From Streptomyces sp. Ncost-T10-10d (GTDB lineage: Bacteria > Actinomycetota > Actinomycetes > Streptomycetales > Streptomycetaceae), in NCBI RefSeq assembly GCF_900091955.1, contig NZ_FMDF01000145.1, forward strand, positions 165,619 through 229,618: a DNA stretch of 64,000 nucleotides. Direction: 5' to 3'. Below are positions 31,451 through 40,022 of the stretch, piece by piece; position 1 is the stretch's first letter; the number at the start of each line of letters is the position of its first letter. The position numbers were made by a program, and so were the translations under genes. The notes beneath the pieces were generated by a model. It was not told the DNA's origin and searched no databases. It was given only the letters and a program-made list of their open reading frames with translations.

Positions 31451-32205
31451 GCCTCGGCCCTGGAGAGGTCCTCGGCAGCGGCGGCCGCGGGCAGGTGCGG
31501 CTTGGTCGCGTACGCCACGAAGCTCTTGCCGACGACCGGGTTGAGCAGCTGCTCGGCAACCCGGGTGACGGCCGGCTTCTTCATGATGTCCCAGACCAGC
31601 AGCTTGTGGTACGCGCGGACCGGCAGCGACTTGTCGTTGTCCACGCCGAACGCGCACTTCAGCCACCAGTACGGCGCGTGCAGGGCGTGGGCATGGTGGG
31701 TGCCGTACGGCTTGAGGCCGGCGCCGCGGATCTTGCCGAGCAGTTCGTCGGCCCGGTAGATGCGGATGTGACCGCCCTCGACCTCGTGGTACGCGTCGGA
31801 GAGCGTCCAGCAGACCTTCTCGGGGCCATAGCGCGGCACGGTGATCGCGATCCGTCCGCCGGGCCTGAGGACCCTGACCATCTCGGCGAGCACACCTTTG
31901 TCGTCGGGGATGTGCTCCATCACCTCGGAGATGATCACGACGTCGAAGGACTCGTCGGGGAACGGCAGATTGAGTGCGTCGCCCTCCATCGCGGTGGCGG
32001 TGGCGCCCTCGGGGGCCTCCCCGGCCTCCTTCATCGCGGCGAACCACTTCGCGACCTCGCGGATCTCCTCGCCGTTCCGGTCGAGTGCCACGACCTGGGC
32101 GCCGCGCCGGTAGCACTCGAAGGCGTGGCGTCCGGCGCCGCAGCCCAGGTCGAGCACTCGGTCACCTGCGGCGAGCGGGAAGCGGGTGAAGTCCACGGTC
32201 AGCAC
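31447..32205 (-). CDS. Class I SAM-dependent methyltransferase
   Basis: A 252-residue protein. Motif I is VLDLGCGAGRHAFE at 18-31, motif II VVALDRNGEEI, then EGDALNLPFPDESFDVV and SEVMEHIPDDKGVLAEMVRVLRPGG-type motifs IV-V of Methyltransf_11. A C-terminal extension (about 165-252) carries aromatic residues (APYWWLKCAFG) and could dock on a membrane. The start is GTG 32205. It is the middle gene of the operon with the GT4 glycosyltransferase (63 bp upstream) and the toroid protein (overlapping). The substrate is unknown. Confidence 0.87.
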   Translation of the reverse strand: MLTVDFTRFPLAAGDRVLDLGCGAGRHAFECYRRGAQVVALDRNGEEIREVAKWFAAMKEAGEAPEGATATAMEGDALNLPFPDESFDVVIISEVMEHIPDDKGVLAEMVRVLRPGGRIAITVPRYGPEKVCWTLSDAYHEVEGGHIRIYRADELLGKIRGAGLKPYGTHHAHALHAPYWWLKCAFGVDNDKSLPVRAYHKLLVWDIMKKPAVTRVAEQLLNPVVGKSFVAYATKPHLPAAAAAEDLSRAEA

Positions 32206-32268
32206 GAATGCCTGCTTTCGCGGTCGAGGGGGATCAGTGGGCGGGGACGACGAGGACGGGCGGCGGTG

Positions 32269-33600
32269 TCAACGACGGCCGCCGGGGCGCGCGGTACCGG
32301 TGCGGGCGGCGATCGCCTCGCGGTAGAGGGCGGCGGTGCCGATGGCGGCCTGCTTCCAGGTGAACCGGGAGAGCACCCGGGCGCGGCCCGCGGCGCCGAG
32401 CCGGGCCCGCAGTTCCGGGTCGCCGAGCAGCCGGGCGAGCGCCCCGGCCAGCGCCCCGGCGTCGGCGGGTGGGACGGCCAGGCAGGTCTCGCCGTCCGGG
32501 CCCGCGACCTCGGGGATCGCACCGCCGGTGGTGGCGACGAGGGGCGTGCCGGTGGCCATGGCCTCGGCAGCGGGCAGTGAGAAGCCTTCGTACAGCGAGG
32601 GGACGCAGGCGATCTGGGCGCTGCGCACCAGGTCGACGAGTTCGGCATCGCTGATGCCCTTGACGAACTCGACGGCGTCCCGGAGTCCGTGCCGCTCGAT
32701 GGCCTGCGCGACCGGCCCGTCCTCGGCCCGCTTGCCGACGACCACGAGGTGCGCCTGTGGGTTCTCGGTACGGAGCTCGGCGAGCGCCTCGACGAGGTGG
32801 ACGAGGCCCTTCAGCGGGACGTCGGCGCTGGAGGTGGTGACGATCCGGCCGGGAACCTCGGCGACCGACGGGTCGGGCGACCACAGGTCGGTGTCCGCGC
32901 CGATGTGCACGACGTGGATACGGTCCCCCCGCACCCCGAGATGGTCGACGATCTCCTGCTTGGAGGAGCCGGAGACGGTGAGTACCGAGGGCAGCCGGCG
33001 CGCGACCCGCTTCTGCATGCGGGTGAAGGCGTACCAGCGGCGGACAGATGCGCGCCGACGACGGGTCTCGGCGGCGTCCAGGTCCAACTGCCGGTCGACC
33101 GTTATGGGGTGGTGGATCGTGGTGACGAGCGGGGCGCCGAGGTCCGCCAACAGCCCGTATCCGAGGGTCTGGTTGTCGTGGATGACGTCGAACTCGCCGC
33201 GACGGGCGGCGAGATGGCGTCGAACGCGCAGGCTGAAGGTGAGGGGTTCCGGGAAGCCGCCGGTCCACATGGTGGCGACCTCGGCGGCGTCGATCCAGTC
33301 CCGGTACTCGCCGCGCTTCGGGGTACGGAAGGGGTCGGGCTGGCGGTAGAGGTCCAGGCTCGGCAGTTCGGTGAGCGGGACGCCCTCGTCGAGCACCGGA
33401 TAGGGCTGGGCGCCGATCACTTCGACGCTGTGGCCGAGGCGGGCGAGCTCGCGGCCGAGGTGGCGTACGTAGACGCCCTGGCCGCCGCAGAAAGGATTGC
33501 CCTTGTAGGTGAGGAGTGCGATGCGCAGCGGGCGTTCGCCGGGGCTGCCCGACACGTCGCTGCCCGTGCGGGGGCCCGACTCTATGGCCTCAGCGGTCAC
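32269..33600 (-). CDS. GT4-family glycosyltransferase
   Basis: A 443-residue GT-B enzyme. The N-terminal acceptor domain opens RIALLTYKGNPFCGGQGVYVRHLGREL, with the glycine loop typical of GT4 enzymes. The C-terminal nucleotide-sugar domain has VPSLYEGFSLPAAEAMATGTP, containing the E-x7-E motif. GTG 33600 has GAAGGGGG 7 nt upstream and is preferred over GTG 33618. It heads a three-gene operon and is divergent from kstR, with a KstR-type box between them. The sugar and acceptor cannot be read. Confidence 0.87.
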   Translation of the reverse strand: MTAEAIESGPRTGSDVSGSPGERPLRIALLTYKGNPFCGGQGVYVRHLGRELARLGHSVEVIGAQPYPVLDEGVPLTELPSLDLYRQPDPFRTPKRGEYRDWIDAAEVATMWTGGFPEPLTFSLRVRRHLAARRGEFDVIHDNQTLGYGLLADLGAPLVTTIHHPITVDRQLDLDAAETRRRRASVRRWYAFTRMQKRVARRLPSVLTVSGSSKQEIVDHLGVRGDRIHVVHIGADTDLWSPDPSVAEVPGRIVTTSSADVPLKGLVHLVEALAELRTENPQAHLVVVGKRAEDGPVAQAIERHGLRDAVEFVKGISDAELVDLVRSAQIACVPSLYEGFSLPAAEAMATGTPLVATTGGAIPEVAGPDGETCLAVPPADAGALAGALARLLGDPELRARLGAAGRARVLSRFTWKQAAIGTAALYREAIAARTGTARPGGRR

Positions 33601-33654
33601 ACTCGGCCCCCTTCTCACTGCGTGTTCGCCGGAGCGTAACCGCTCACGCTAATC

Positions 33655-33668
33655 TAGAACAAGTTTCA
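33655..33668. promoter_or_regulatory. KstR-type operator box in the kstR / glycosyltransferase divergent region
   Basis: TAGAACAAGTTTCA fits TnnAACnnGTTnnA. It lies 55 bp upstream of the glycosyltransferase start and 163 bp upstream of kstR. It fits repression of the glycosyltransferase operon and possibly autoregulation. Confidence 0.78.
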
Positions 33669-33830
33669 GACTGGATCGTTCAATGAGCTACGAATCTACC
33701 GGCAGGTAGCGTCGGCGCAACGGCCGGATCAGGTGATTCGCGCCACGACCGGCCACCCTGGCATGCTGTGCGCCGCCGGGAGACCGAGCGCCTCCCTCCG
33801 GTTGCGGACAGAAGCCATGGATGGGGACAC

Positions 33831-34448
33831 ATGACAGCGGAAGCCAAGCCGGCATCGCCGCCGCTGACGGAGCGGCAGGAGGCCCGCCGCCGCCGCATCC
33901 TGCACGCCAGCGCCCAGCTCGCCGGCAGGGGCGGATTCGAGGCGGTGCAGATGCGTGAGGTCGCGGAGGCCGCCGAGGTCGCCCTGGGCACGCTGTACCG
34001 CTACTTCCCGTCCAAGATCCATCTACTGGTCGCCACCATGCAGGACCAGCTCCAGCACATGCACACGACGCTGCACAAGCGCCCCCCGGCCGGGGACGAC
34101 GCGGCGCAGCGGGTCGCCGACACCCTGATGCGGGCGTTCCGCGCACTGCAGCGCGAACCGCATCTGGCGGATGCGATGGTGCGGGCGCTGACCTTCGCGG
34201 ACCGCAGCGTCAGCCCGGAGGTGGACACCGTCTCGCGGATCACGACGGCGATCATCCTGGACGCGATGGGCCTGGAGCATCCGACGCCGGAGCAGCTGTC
34301 CGCGGTCCGGGTCATCGAGCACACCTGGCACTCGGCGCTGATCACCTGGCTGTCGGGGCGGGCGTCGATCGCCCAGGTGAAGATAGACATCGAGACGGTG
34401 TGCCGGCTGATCGACGTGACGAAGCCCGCGGAAGCGCCTCAGCCTTAG
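33831..34448 (+). CDS. kstR: KstR-like TetR-family repressor
   Basis: A 205-residue TetR regulator. The helix-turn-helix at about 22-66 reads RRRRILHASAQLAGRGGFEAVQMREVAEAAEV, then ALGTLYRYFPSKIHLLVATM. This matches my recollection of mycobacterial KstR (QMRxVA..A.VAxGTLYRYFPSKxHLL), as does the C-terminal core (LADAMVRALTFADRSVSPEVD, WLSGRASIAQV). KstR represses sterol and lipid catabolic genes and is released by a CoA-thioester intermediate. Three full KstR-type boxes and one near match occur in this window. GGGGAC precedes the ATG. The stop codon is part of the following terminator stem. It is assigned as KstR subfamily by motif reading, not by alignment. Confidence 0.82.
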   Translation: MTAEAKPASPPLTERQEARRRRILHASAQLAGRGGFEAVQMREVAEAAEVALGTLYRYFPSKIHLLVATMQDQLQHMHTTLHKRPPAGDDAAQRVADTLMRAFRALQREPHLADAMVRALTFADRSVSPEVDTVSRITTAIILDAMGLEHPTPEQLSAVRVIEHTWHSALITWLSGRASIAQVKIDIETVCRLIDVTKPAEAPQP

Positions 34449-34519
34449 ACCGACCGGCAAATGGGGGGCGGCGTCGCGTGCCCAGCCCCGCGACGCCGCC
34501 CCCATTTGCCGGTCGGTCT
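34447..34519 (+). terminator. Very long terminator hairpin overlapping the kstR stop codon
   Basis: Bases 34447-34478 pair with 34489-34519 over about 31 bp, with one bulged G and a 10-nt loop. The last two bases of the kstR stop codon are inside the stem. Confidence 0.88.
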
Positions 34520-34637
34520 TAGCACACACGGTCCCCGTTTCGCGGCGTTTTCATCACACTCCTCTCACCGTTCTGACCGAAAGGGTCACAGGCCGCTCCT
34601 TATCATGGCCATGACCAGCACCGACGGAGAGGAAGAC

Positions 34638-34988
34638 ATGCCTGACCAGTCAGACACCGCAGGCGGCGCGACGGGGACGCAGGTCCCGGGCGGACCGGGA
34701 TACGGCGCCCAGCCGCCGGCCGGCTACGGATACCCCGGTGGTGCCGCGCTGCCCAGCGGCAAGGCGACCGCCTCGATGGTGCTCGGCATCCTCGGCCTGG
34801 TGCTCATCCCGATCATCCTGCCGATCATCGCGCTGTGCCTCGGCGTCTCGGCCAAGCGCATGGCCGACCGTGGCGAGGGCGGCGGCCGCGGCCAGGCGGT
34901 CGCCGGCATCGTGATGGGCAGCGTCGGCATCGCGTTCGCCGCGCTCGGCGTGATCGTGGCCACCGTCCAGGGCATCAGCGCGATGTGA
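34638..34988 (+). CDS. DUF4190-type small membrane protein
   Basis: A 116-residue protein. The cytoplasmic Gly/Pro/Gln/Tyr-rich N terminus (about 1-45) is followed by a membrane segment from ATASMVLGILGLVLIPIILPIIALCLG and a second one (AVAGIVMGSVGIAFAALGVIVATV). The polar loop SAKRMADRGEGGGRGQ between them is the DUF4190 pattern. ATG 34638 is chosen for GGAGAGGA 5 nt upstream; an in-frame ATG further 5' (34605) lacks one. Function is unknown. It is monocistronic with a strong terminator at 35024. Confidence 0.82.
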   Translation: MPDQSDTAGGATGTQVPGGPGYGAQPPAGYGYPGGAALPSGKATASMVLGILGLVLIPIILPIIALCLGVSAKRMADRGEGGGRGQAVAGIVMGSVGIAFAALGVIVATVQGISAM

Positions 34989-35023
34989 CGGGCCACCGCC
35001 CAGGACCCTCGCACCACGTACCG

Positions 35024-35064
35024 GCCGCGCCGGGGAACCGTACGATCCGGTTCCCCGGCGCGGC
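35024..35064 (+). terminator. Terminator hairpin, 17-bp perfect stem
   Basis: Bases 35024-35040 pair exactly with 35048-35064 around a 7-nt loop, 36 bp after the DUF4190 gene. It insulates the following ABC importer operon. Confidence 0.85.
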
Positions 35065-35198
35065 TTCGGCTTTCCCGGCCCATGTGCGGCCCCCACATGC
35101 GCAGCGCGTCAGGTGGGGTTCCTTGCACCATGTCGACGGCGGCACGGTGTTCATACGGTTCGGCGACATCACATGAATACGCCGAGGAGCCGGTCACC

Positions 35199-36446
35199 AT
35201 GCGTCGCAGAGCCACAGGCACCGCCCGTCACCGCAGATCTCTCTCCGCCGTCGTCACGCTGGCCTCGGCCGGCCTGCTGCTGGTCGGGTGCACCGCCGCC
35301 GGGAAGGCGGGCGAGGCCGATTCCGCGTCCGGAAAGGACGCGAAGGACCAGAGCGTGAAGGTGGGCCTGGTCTACTCCCGTACGGGACTGCTGGCGGACT
35401 ACGGGAAGCAGTACCGCGACGGGTTCATGGCGGGCCTGGACTACGCGACGAAAGGCACCGGCAAGGTCGCCGGGCACCGTATCGAGGTCACCGAGCAGGA
35501 CGACGCGGGCGACCCGGGCAAGGCGGTCGCCGCGGCCAAGAACCTGATCGGCAAGGGCTACAAGGTGCTGGCCGGCACCACCGATTCCGGGGTGGCCCTC
35601 CAGATGGCGCCGCTCGCCGCCCAGAACAAGGTGCTGTACATCAGCGGCCCCGCCGCCACCGACGCCGTGACCGGCATCAACGACTACACCTTCCGCTCGG
35701 GCCGGCAGTCCTACCAGGACATCCTCACGGCCGGAACGATGCTCGGCGAGGCCAAGGGCAAGAAGGTCACGGTGCTGGCCCAGGACTCCACCTTCGGCCA
35801 GGCCAATGTCGCCGCCGTGAAGGCCGTCCTCGGCTCCAAGGGCGCGAAGGTGGGCTCCGTACTGGCTCCGCCCAGCGCCACCGACCTGACCCCGTTCGCC
35901 CGGCAGGTCAAGGCGGGCGGGCCCGATCTGGTCTTCGTCGCCTGGGCCGGCTCCACCGCACCGGCGCTGTGGACCGCACTGGACCAGCAGGGCGTGCTGG
36001 GGGCGGCCAAGGTCGTCACGGGTCTCGCCGGAACGGCCTCGTACCCGGTCTTCGGGAACGCCGGTTCCAAGGTGTCGTTCCTGGCGCACTACTTCCCCGG
36101 CGCGGGCGGCGGCAACGCCGTGGAGAAGTCCATGCTCGACTCGGTCACCAAGGCCGGCGGCACCCCGGACCTGTTCACCCCCGACGGTTTCACCGCGGCG
36201 CAGATGGTCGTGCGCGCCGTCGAGGAGGGCGGCGCCACCGATTCCGCCGCCATGGTCAAGGCCCTCGAGGGCTGGAGCTTCGACGGGGTGAAGGGCAAGG
36301 AGCAGGTCCGTGCCGAGGACCACGCACTGGTGCAGCCGATGTTCGTCGCGAAGCTCAAGGGGAACGGCGCCGGTGCCCGGCCGGAGCTGGTGAGCACCGA
36401 GCCGATGGACAAGGTGGCGCCGCCCGCCAAGCCCTCGGCGGGCTGA
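35199..36446 (+). CDS. Branched-chain-type ABC importer substrate-binding lipoprotein
   Basis: A 415-residue periplasmic-binding-protein-like (Peripla_BP_6) lipoprotein. It has a basic start, hydrophobic core and lipobox LLLVGC with Cys at about 30, then SVKVGLVYSRTGLLADYGKQYRDGF, the usual opening of LivJ/LivK-type binding proteins. Two lobes cover about 50-400. GAGGAG lies 9 nt before ATG 35199. It is the first gene of a six-gene operon. These receptors bind branched-chain amino acids, urea, amides or aromatic acids; the coupled hydrolase and PucR regulator argue against plain amino acids. The ligand is unknown. Confidence 0.88.
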   Translation: MRRRATGTARHRRSLSAVVTLASAGLLLVGCTAAGKAGEADSASGKDAKDQSVKVGLVYSRTGLLADYGKQYRDGFMAGLDYATKGTGKVAGHRIEVTEQDDAGDPGKAVAAAKNLIGKGYKVLAGTTDSGVALQMAPLAAQNKVLYISGPAATDAVTGINDYTFRSGRQSYQDILTAGTMLGEAKGKKVTVLAQDSTFGQANVAAVKAVLGSKGAKVGSVLAPPSATDLTPFARQVKAGGPDLVFVAWAGSTAPALWTALDQQGVLGAAKVVTGLAGTASYPVFGNAGSKVSFLAHYFPGAGGGNAVEKSMLDSVTKAGGTPDLFTPDGFTAAQMVVRAVEEGGATDSAAMVKALEGWSFDGVKGKEQVRAEDHALVQPMFVAKLKGNGAGARPELVSTEPMDKVAPPAKPSAG

Positions 36447-36449
36447 CCG

Positions 36450-37241
36450 ATGGCCGTACCGGACACCACCGCGGAGCGCCGGGGCGGGGGGCGGAACACC
36501 TCCCCGGTGCTTCAACTGGCCGGGCTCGGCTGGGGCGTCGGCGGGGCGACGATCGTCGAGGACGTCACGCTGAGCGTCCACGAGGGCGAGTTCCTCGCCT
36601 TCATCGGCCCCAACGGGGCCGGTAAGACCTCTCTGTTCAACCTGATCAGCGGACTGACCATGGCCACGTCGGGCACGATCGCGCTGGACGGTACGGACAT
36701 AACGGAACGCCCCGCGCACGCACGGGCGAGGCGCGGCATCGGCCGCACGTTCCAGACGTCCAGCCTCTGGCCCGGGATGAGCGTGGCCGACCACGTCCGG
36801 CTGGCCGCCCAGGCGGCCCGGGGCGGCTCGTACCGGCTGTGGCGGCGCGCTTCCCCGTACACCGCCGAGGTGAACGGCGTACTGGAGCGCACCGGCCTCG
36901 GCCACCGGGCACGGGCGACGGCGTCCGAGCTGTCGCACGGCGAGAAGCGGAAGCTGGAGCTCGCGGTGCTGCTGGTGGGCGAGCCGCGGCTGATGCTGCT
37001 CGACGAGCCGATGGCCGGGGTGAGCGCGGAGGAGGTCCCCGCACTGACCGAACTGATCCGCACCCTGCACCGGGACGAGGGCCGCACCGTCCTGATGGTC
37101 GAGCACCACATGGACGTCCTGCTGGGACTTGCCGACCGGCTCGCCGTGATGCACCACGGAAGGCTGCTGGCGCTGGACACCCCGGAGACGGTGACCGCCG
37201 ACCCGACCGTTCAACAGGCCTATCTCGGGGAGGGGTTGTGA
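36450..37241 (+). CDS. Branched-chain-type ABC importer ATPase (LivG-like)
   Basis: A 263-residue ATPase. Walker A is GPNGAGKTS near residues 52-60, the Q-loop GRTFQTSSLW is typical of LivG, the signature is degenerate (LSHGEKRKLELA) as in LivG proteins, and Walker B is LMLLDEPMAGVS. The gene starts 3 bp after the binding-protein stop and ends inside the next gene (GTGA overlap). It pairs with the second ATPase at 37238 to energise the importer. Confidence 0.9.
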   Translation: MAVPDTTAERRGGGRNTSPVLQLAGLGWGVGGATIVEDVTLSVHEGEFLAFIGPNGAGKTSLFNLISGLTMATSGTIALDGTDITERPAHARARRGIGRTFQTSSLWPGMSVADHVRLAAQAARGGSYRLWRRASPYTAEVNGVLERTGLGHRARATASELSHGEKRKLELAVLLVGEPRLMLLDEPMAGVSAEEVPALTELIRTLHRDEGRTVLMVEHHMDVLLGLADRLAVMHHGRLLALDTPETVTADPTVQQAYLGEGL

Positions 37242-37984
37242 CGACAGGGGACCTGCTCGCCGTACGGGACCTGCGGGTCCTGATCGGCGGCCGGCACATC
37301 CTGCACGGCGTGGACCTGGACGTCGCCCGGCACGGGGTGACCGCGCTCCTCGGCCGCAACGGCGCCGGGAAGACCACGACCGTACGCGGCGTCCTCGGCC
37401 TCGTCCCGCGCACCGGCAGCGTGCGGCTGGACGGCGAGGAGACCGTGTCGATGCCCACCCACACCGTGGTGCGGCTGGGCATCGGTTACGCCCCCGAGGA
37501 CCGGGGCATCTTCGCCGGGCTGACCGTCGCGGAGAATCTGCGCCTGGCCGAGCGGCGCGGCGCGGGCGAGCCCGCGTACCCGCTCGTCCACGAGCTCTTC
37601 CCCGAACTGAAGCGCCGGGAAAAGCAGTTGGCGGGCACATTGTCCGGCGGGCAGCAGCAGATGGTGGCCATCGGGCGGACGCTCCTGAACGGAAACCGGC
37701 TGATCATCGCCGATGAACCCACCAAGGGCCTGGCGCCGAAGGTGGTCACCGAGGTCGCCCAGGTGCTGGAGCGGGCCGCCGAGGCGGTGCCGGTGCTGCT
37801 CGTGGAGCAGAACCTCGCCGTCGTGCGGCGCCTGGCCGAGCACTGTGCGGTGCTCGCCGACGGCCGGACGGCCCATCAGGGGCCGGCCGCCGAGCTGCTG
37901 GGCGACGCGGAAGCGGCACGTCGTCTGCTGGGCGTGGGGCACGGCCCGGCCATCGAAGTACCTTCCGTGGAGGCGGATTCCTGA
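37238..37984 (+). CDS. Branched-chain-type ABC importer ATPase (LivF-like)
   Basis: A 248-residue ATPase starting at GTG 37238, overlapping the previous stop. Walker A is GRNGAGKTTT, the Q-loop region has YAPEDRGIF (LivF type), the signature is LSGGQQQM, Walker B is LIIADEPTKGLAP. It forms the heterodimeric ATPase with the LivG-like protein. The TGATG junction at its end couples it to the first permease. Confidence 0.9.
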   Translation: MTTGDLLAVRDLRVLIGGRHILHGVDLDVARHGVTALLGRNGAGKTTTVRGVLGLVPRTGSVRLDGEETVSMPTHTVVRLGIGYAPEDRGIFAGLTVAENLRLAERRGAGEPAYPLVHELFPELKRREKQLAGTLSGGQQQMVAIGRTLLNGNRLIIADEPTKGLAPKVVTEVAQVLERAAEAVPVLLVEQNLAVVRRLAEHCAVLADGRTAHQGPAAELLGDAEAARRLLGVGHGPAIEVPSVEADS

Positions 37985-38871
37985 TGTCCACCGTCGTTCT
38001 GCTCACCATGACCGGACTCGGTCTGGGGGCGCTCTACTTCCTGATCGCATCGGGACTTTCACTGATCTTCGGCCTGATGGATGTGCTCAACTTCGCGCAC
38101 GGGGCGCTGCTCTCCATCGGGGCGTACGGCACCTGGTGGGCGGCGTCCGGCAATCTGCCCGGCGCCGGCCCGGGCGGAGCGGGCTTCGTCCTCGCGGTCC
38201 TGTTCGGTACAGCGGTGGGCACCGCGGCCGCCGTGCTGCTGGAACTCGCCGTCGTCCGCCCGCTCTACACCCGGCCGCGCGAGCAGGTGCTCGCCACGGT
38301 CGGGGTGGGGCTCGCCGTCCCGGCGCTGCTGTCGGGCATCTGGGGCTCGGACGCCCGGACCTTCCCCGGGCCGAAGTCGCTGTCCGGCACCTTCGGGCTG
38401 CTCGGCGCCCAGGTCCCGGTCAACCGGCTGGTGCTCGTCGCGGCGGCGGTCGTGGTCCTCGTCGCACTGCGGCTCTTCCTCGGCCGTACCCGGCACGGTC
38501 TGGTCGTACGGGCCGGCGTCGAGGACCGGGCGATGGTCACCGCCCTGGGTATCGATGTGCGGAAGGCTTTCACGCTCGTCTTCGCGATCGGCGGCTGCGC
38601 CGCCGCGCTCGGCGGGGCGCTCGGCGGCCTGTACTTCGGCTCGGTCGACCCCCGCCAGGGCACCTCGCTGCTGATCTTCGCGTTCGTCGTGGTGGTCACC
38701 GGGGGCATGGGCTCGGTGACCGGCGCCGCCGTGGCATCCGCCGTCATCGGCCTGGTCCAGCAGTTCGCCAACTACTACACCGCAGCGGGCCTCGGCGACC
38801 TGGCCGCCGTCGTCCTGCTCGCCGCGCTGCTGCTTCTGCGGCCGCGCGGACTGACCGGGAGGCTCGCGTGA
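37984..38871 (+). CDS. Branched-chain-type ABC importer permease (LivH-like)
   Basis: A 295-residue membrane protein with about eight hydrophobic segments and LSLIFGLMDVLNFAHGALLSIGAY, the highly typical LivH motif, plus MVTALGIDVRKAFTLVFAIGGCAAAL in the second half. It starts inside the LivF-like stop codon and its last 4 bp overlap the LivM-like gene. Confidence 0.9.
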   Translation: MSTVVLLTMTGLGLGALYFLIASGLSLIFGLMDVLNFAHGALLSIGAYGTWWAASGNLPGAGPGGAGFVLAVLFGTAVGTAAAVLLELAVVRPLYTRPREQVLATVGVGLAVPALLSGIWGSDARTFPGPKSLSGTFGLLGAQVPVNRLVLVAAAVVVLVALRLFLGRTRHGLVVRAGVEDRAMVTALGIDVRKAFTLVFAIGGCAAALGGALGGLYFGSVDPRQGTSLLIFAFVVVVTGGMGSVTGAAVASAVIGLVQQFANYYTAAGLGDLAAVVLLAALLLLRPRGLTGRLA

Positions 38872-40022
38872 GCACCGTCACCGAGACACACGACCGCACC
38901 GGCGAAAAGCCCACGGTCGCACCCGGCCCCGGGAACACCGCCCGGCTGCTGCGCCGCTGGTGGCCCGCCGCCGCACTGCTGGTCCTCGCCGTCGCGCCGT
39001 ACAGCGCACTGCCGCTGCCCGGACTCCTGGACGGGCCGCTCGGCAGCCCCGGCAGCCTCCAACTCCTCGCCACCTGTCTCCTCTTCGGGGCGCTGGCAAC
39101 CGGCTACGACCTGCTGCTCGGCCGTACCGGGCTGCTCTCCTTCGGGCATGCGCTCTACTTCGCCGCGGGCAGCTACGCCACCAACATGTTCCTGCTGGAG
39201 GCGGGCCTCCCGTTCGCCGTGTCCGCACTGCTCGGCCTCTGCTTCGGGATCGCGCTCGCGTTGGTCCTGGGGTCGGTGAGCCTGCGGGTCACCGGCATCG
39301 GCTTCTCCATGGTGACGCTGGCCTTCGCCCAGGCGGGCTCGATCCTGGTCTCCCGCAACCCCGGTGGTCTCACCGGCGGCGAGGAGGGCCGGGCCGCCCC
39401 CGCGGATCTGCTGCCGTCCGGGCTCGTGGGCATCGAGCACACCGCGAACCTCTACTGGGTGGCGCTCACCTATCTGGTCCTCACCCTCGCCGTCGTCCAC
39501 TGGGCGGTCCGCTCCCCCACCGGACGGGTCTGGGAGGGCATCAAGGAGAACGAACGCCGGGTGGAGGTACTGGGGTTGAAGCCGTACGGCTTCAAGCTGA
39601 CTGCCTTCGTCCTGGCGGGCGCGCTGGCCGCGCTGGGCGGTCTGGTGCACCTGCTGCTCACCGGCGGCTCGACCCCCCAGACGACCACCTCGGACTTCAC
39701 CCTCTCGCTGCTGGTGATGGTGGTGCTGGGCGGATCGGGCACCCGCTGGGGCCCGATGGTCGGCGGCATCCTCTACACCTGGGCCGATCACCGGCTCGGC
39801 GATCTGGCCGGGTCGGGCGCGGTCGCCGATCTGCCCGGGGTGCTGCGGGTACCGCTCTCCCAGCCGCTGTTCCTGCTCGGGGTGCTGTTCGTGGCCGTGG
39901 TACACCTGCTGCCGGGCGGCCTGGCCCGGCTGCCGTCCCGGCTGGCGGCGGTACGCCGCAGGCCCGCCGCCACCGAAACACTCCCGGCCAGGAAGGCCCG
40001 GAAGGAGAACGAACGCCCGTGA
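38868..40022 (+). CDS. Branched-chain-type ABC importer permease (LivM-like)
   Basis: A 384-residue permease starting at GTG 38868. About nine membrane segments begin with RRWWPAAALLVLAV and include YDLLLGRTGLLSFGHALYFAAGSYATN and RVEVLGLKPYGFKLTAFVLAGALAALGG, both family hallmarks. A charged tail of about 30 residues (ATETLPARKARKENERP) ends the protein. The stop overlaps the GTG of the alpha/beta-hydrolase, so import and hydrolysis are co-expressed. Confidence 0.9.
   Translation: MSTVTETHDRTGEKPTVAPGPGNTARLLRRWWPAAALLVLAVAPYSALPLPGLLDGPLGSPGSLQLLATCLLFGALATGYDLLLGRTGLLSFGHALYFAAGSYATNMFLLEAGLPFAVSALLGLCFGIALALVLGSVSLRVTGIGFSMVTLAFAQAGSILVSRNPGGLTGGEEGRAAPADLLPSGLVGIEHTANLYWVALTYLVLTLAVVHWAVRSPTGRVWEGIKENERRVEVLGLKPYGFKLTAFVLAGALAALGGLVHLLLTGGSTPQTTTSDFTLSLLVMVVLGGSGTRWGPMVGGILYTWADHRLGDLAGSGAVADLPGVLRVPLSQPLFLLGVLFVAVVHLLPGGLARLPSRLAAVRRRPAATETLPARKARKENERP

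Noticed and set aside
35169..37640. An 823-codon minus-strand frame opposite the Liv-type operon
   Set aside because: It lies entirely opposite well-supported ABC genes and has no recognisable domain.
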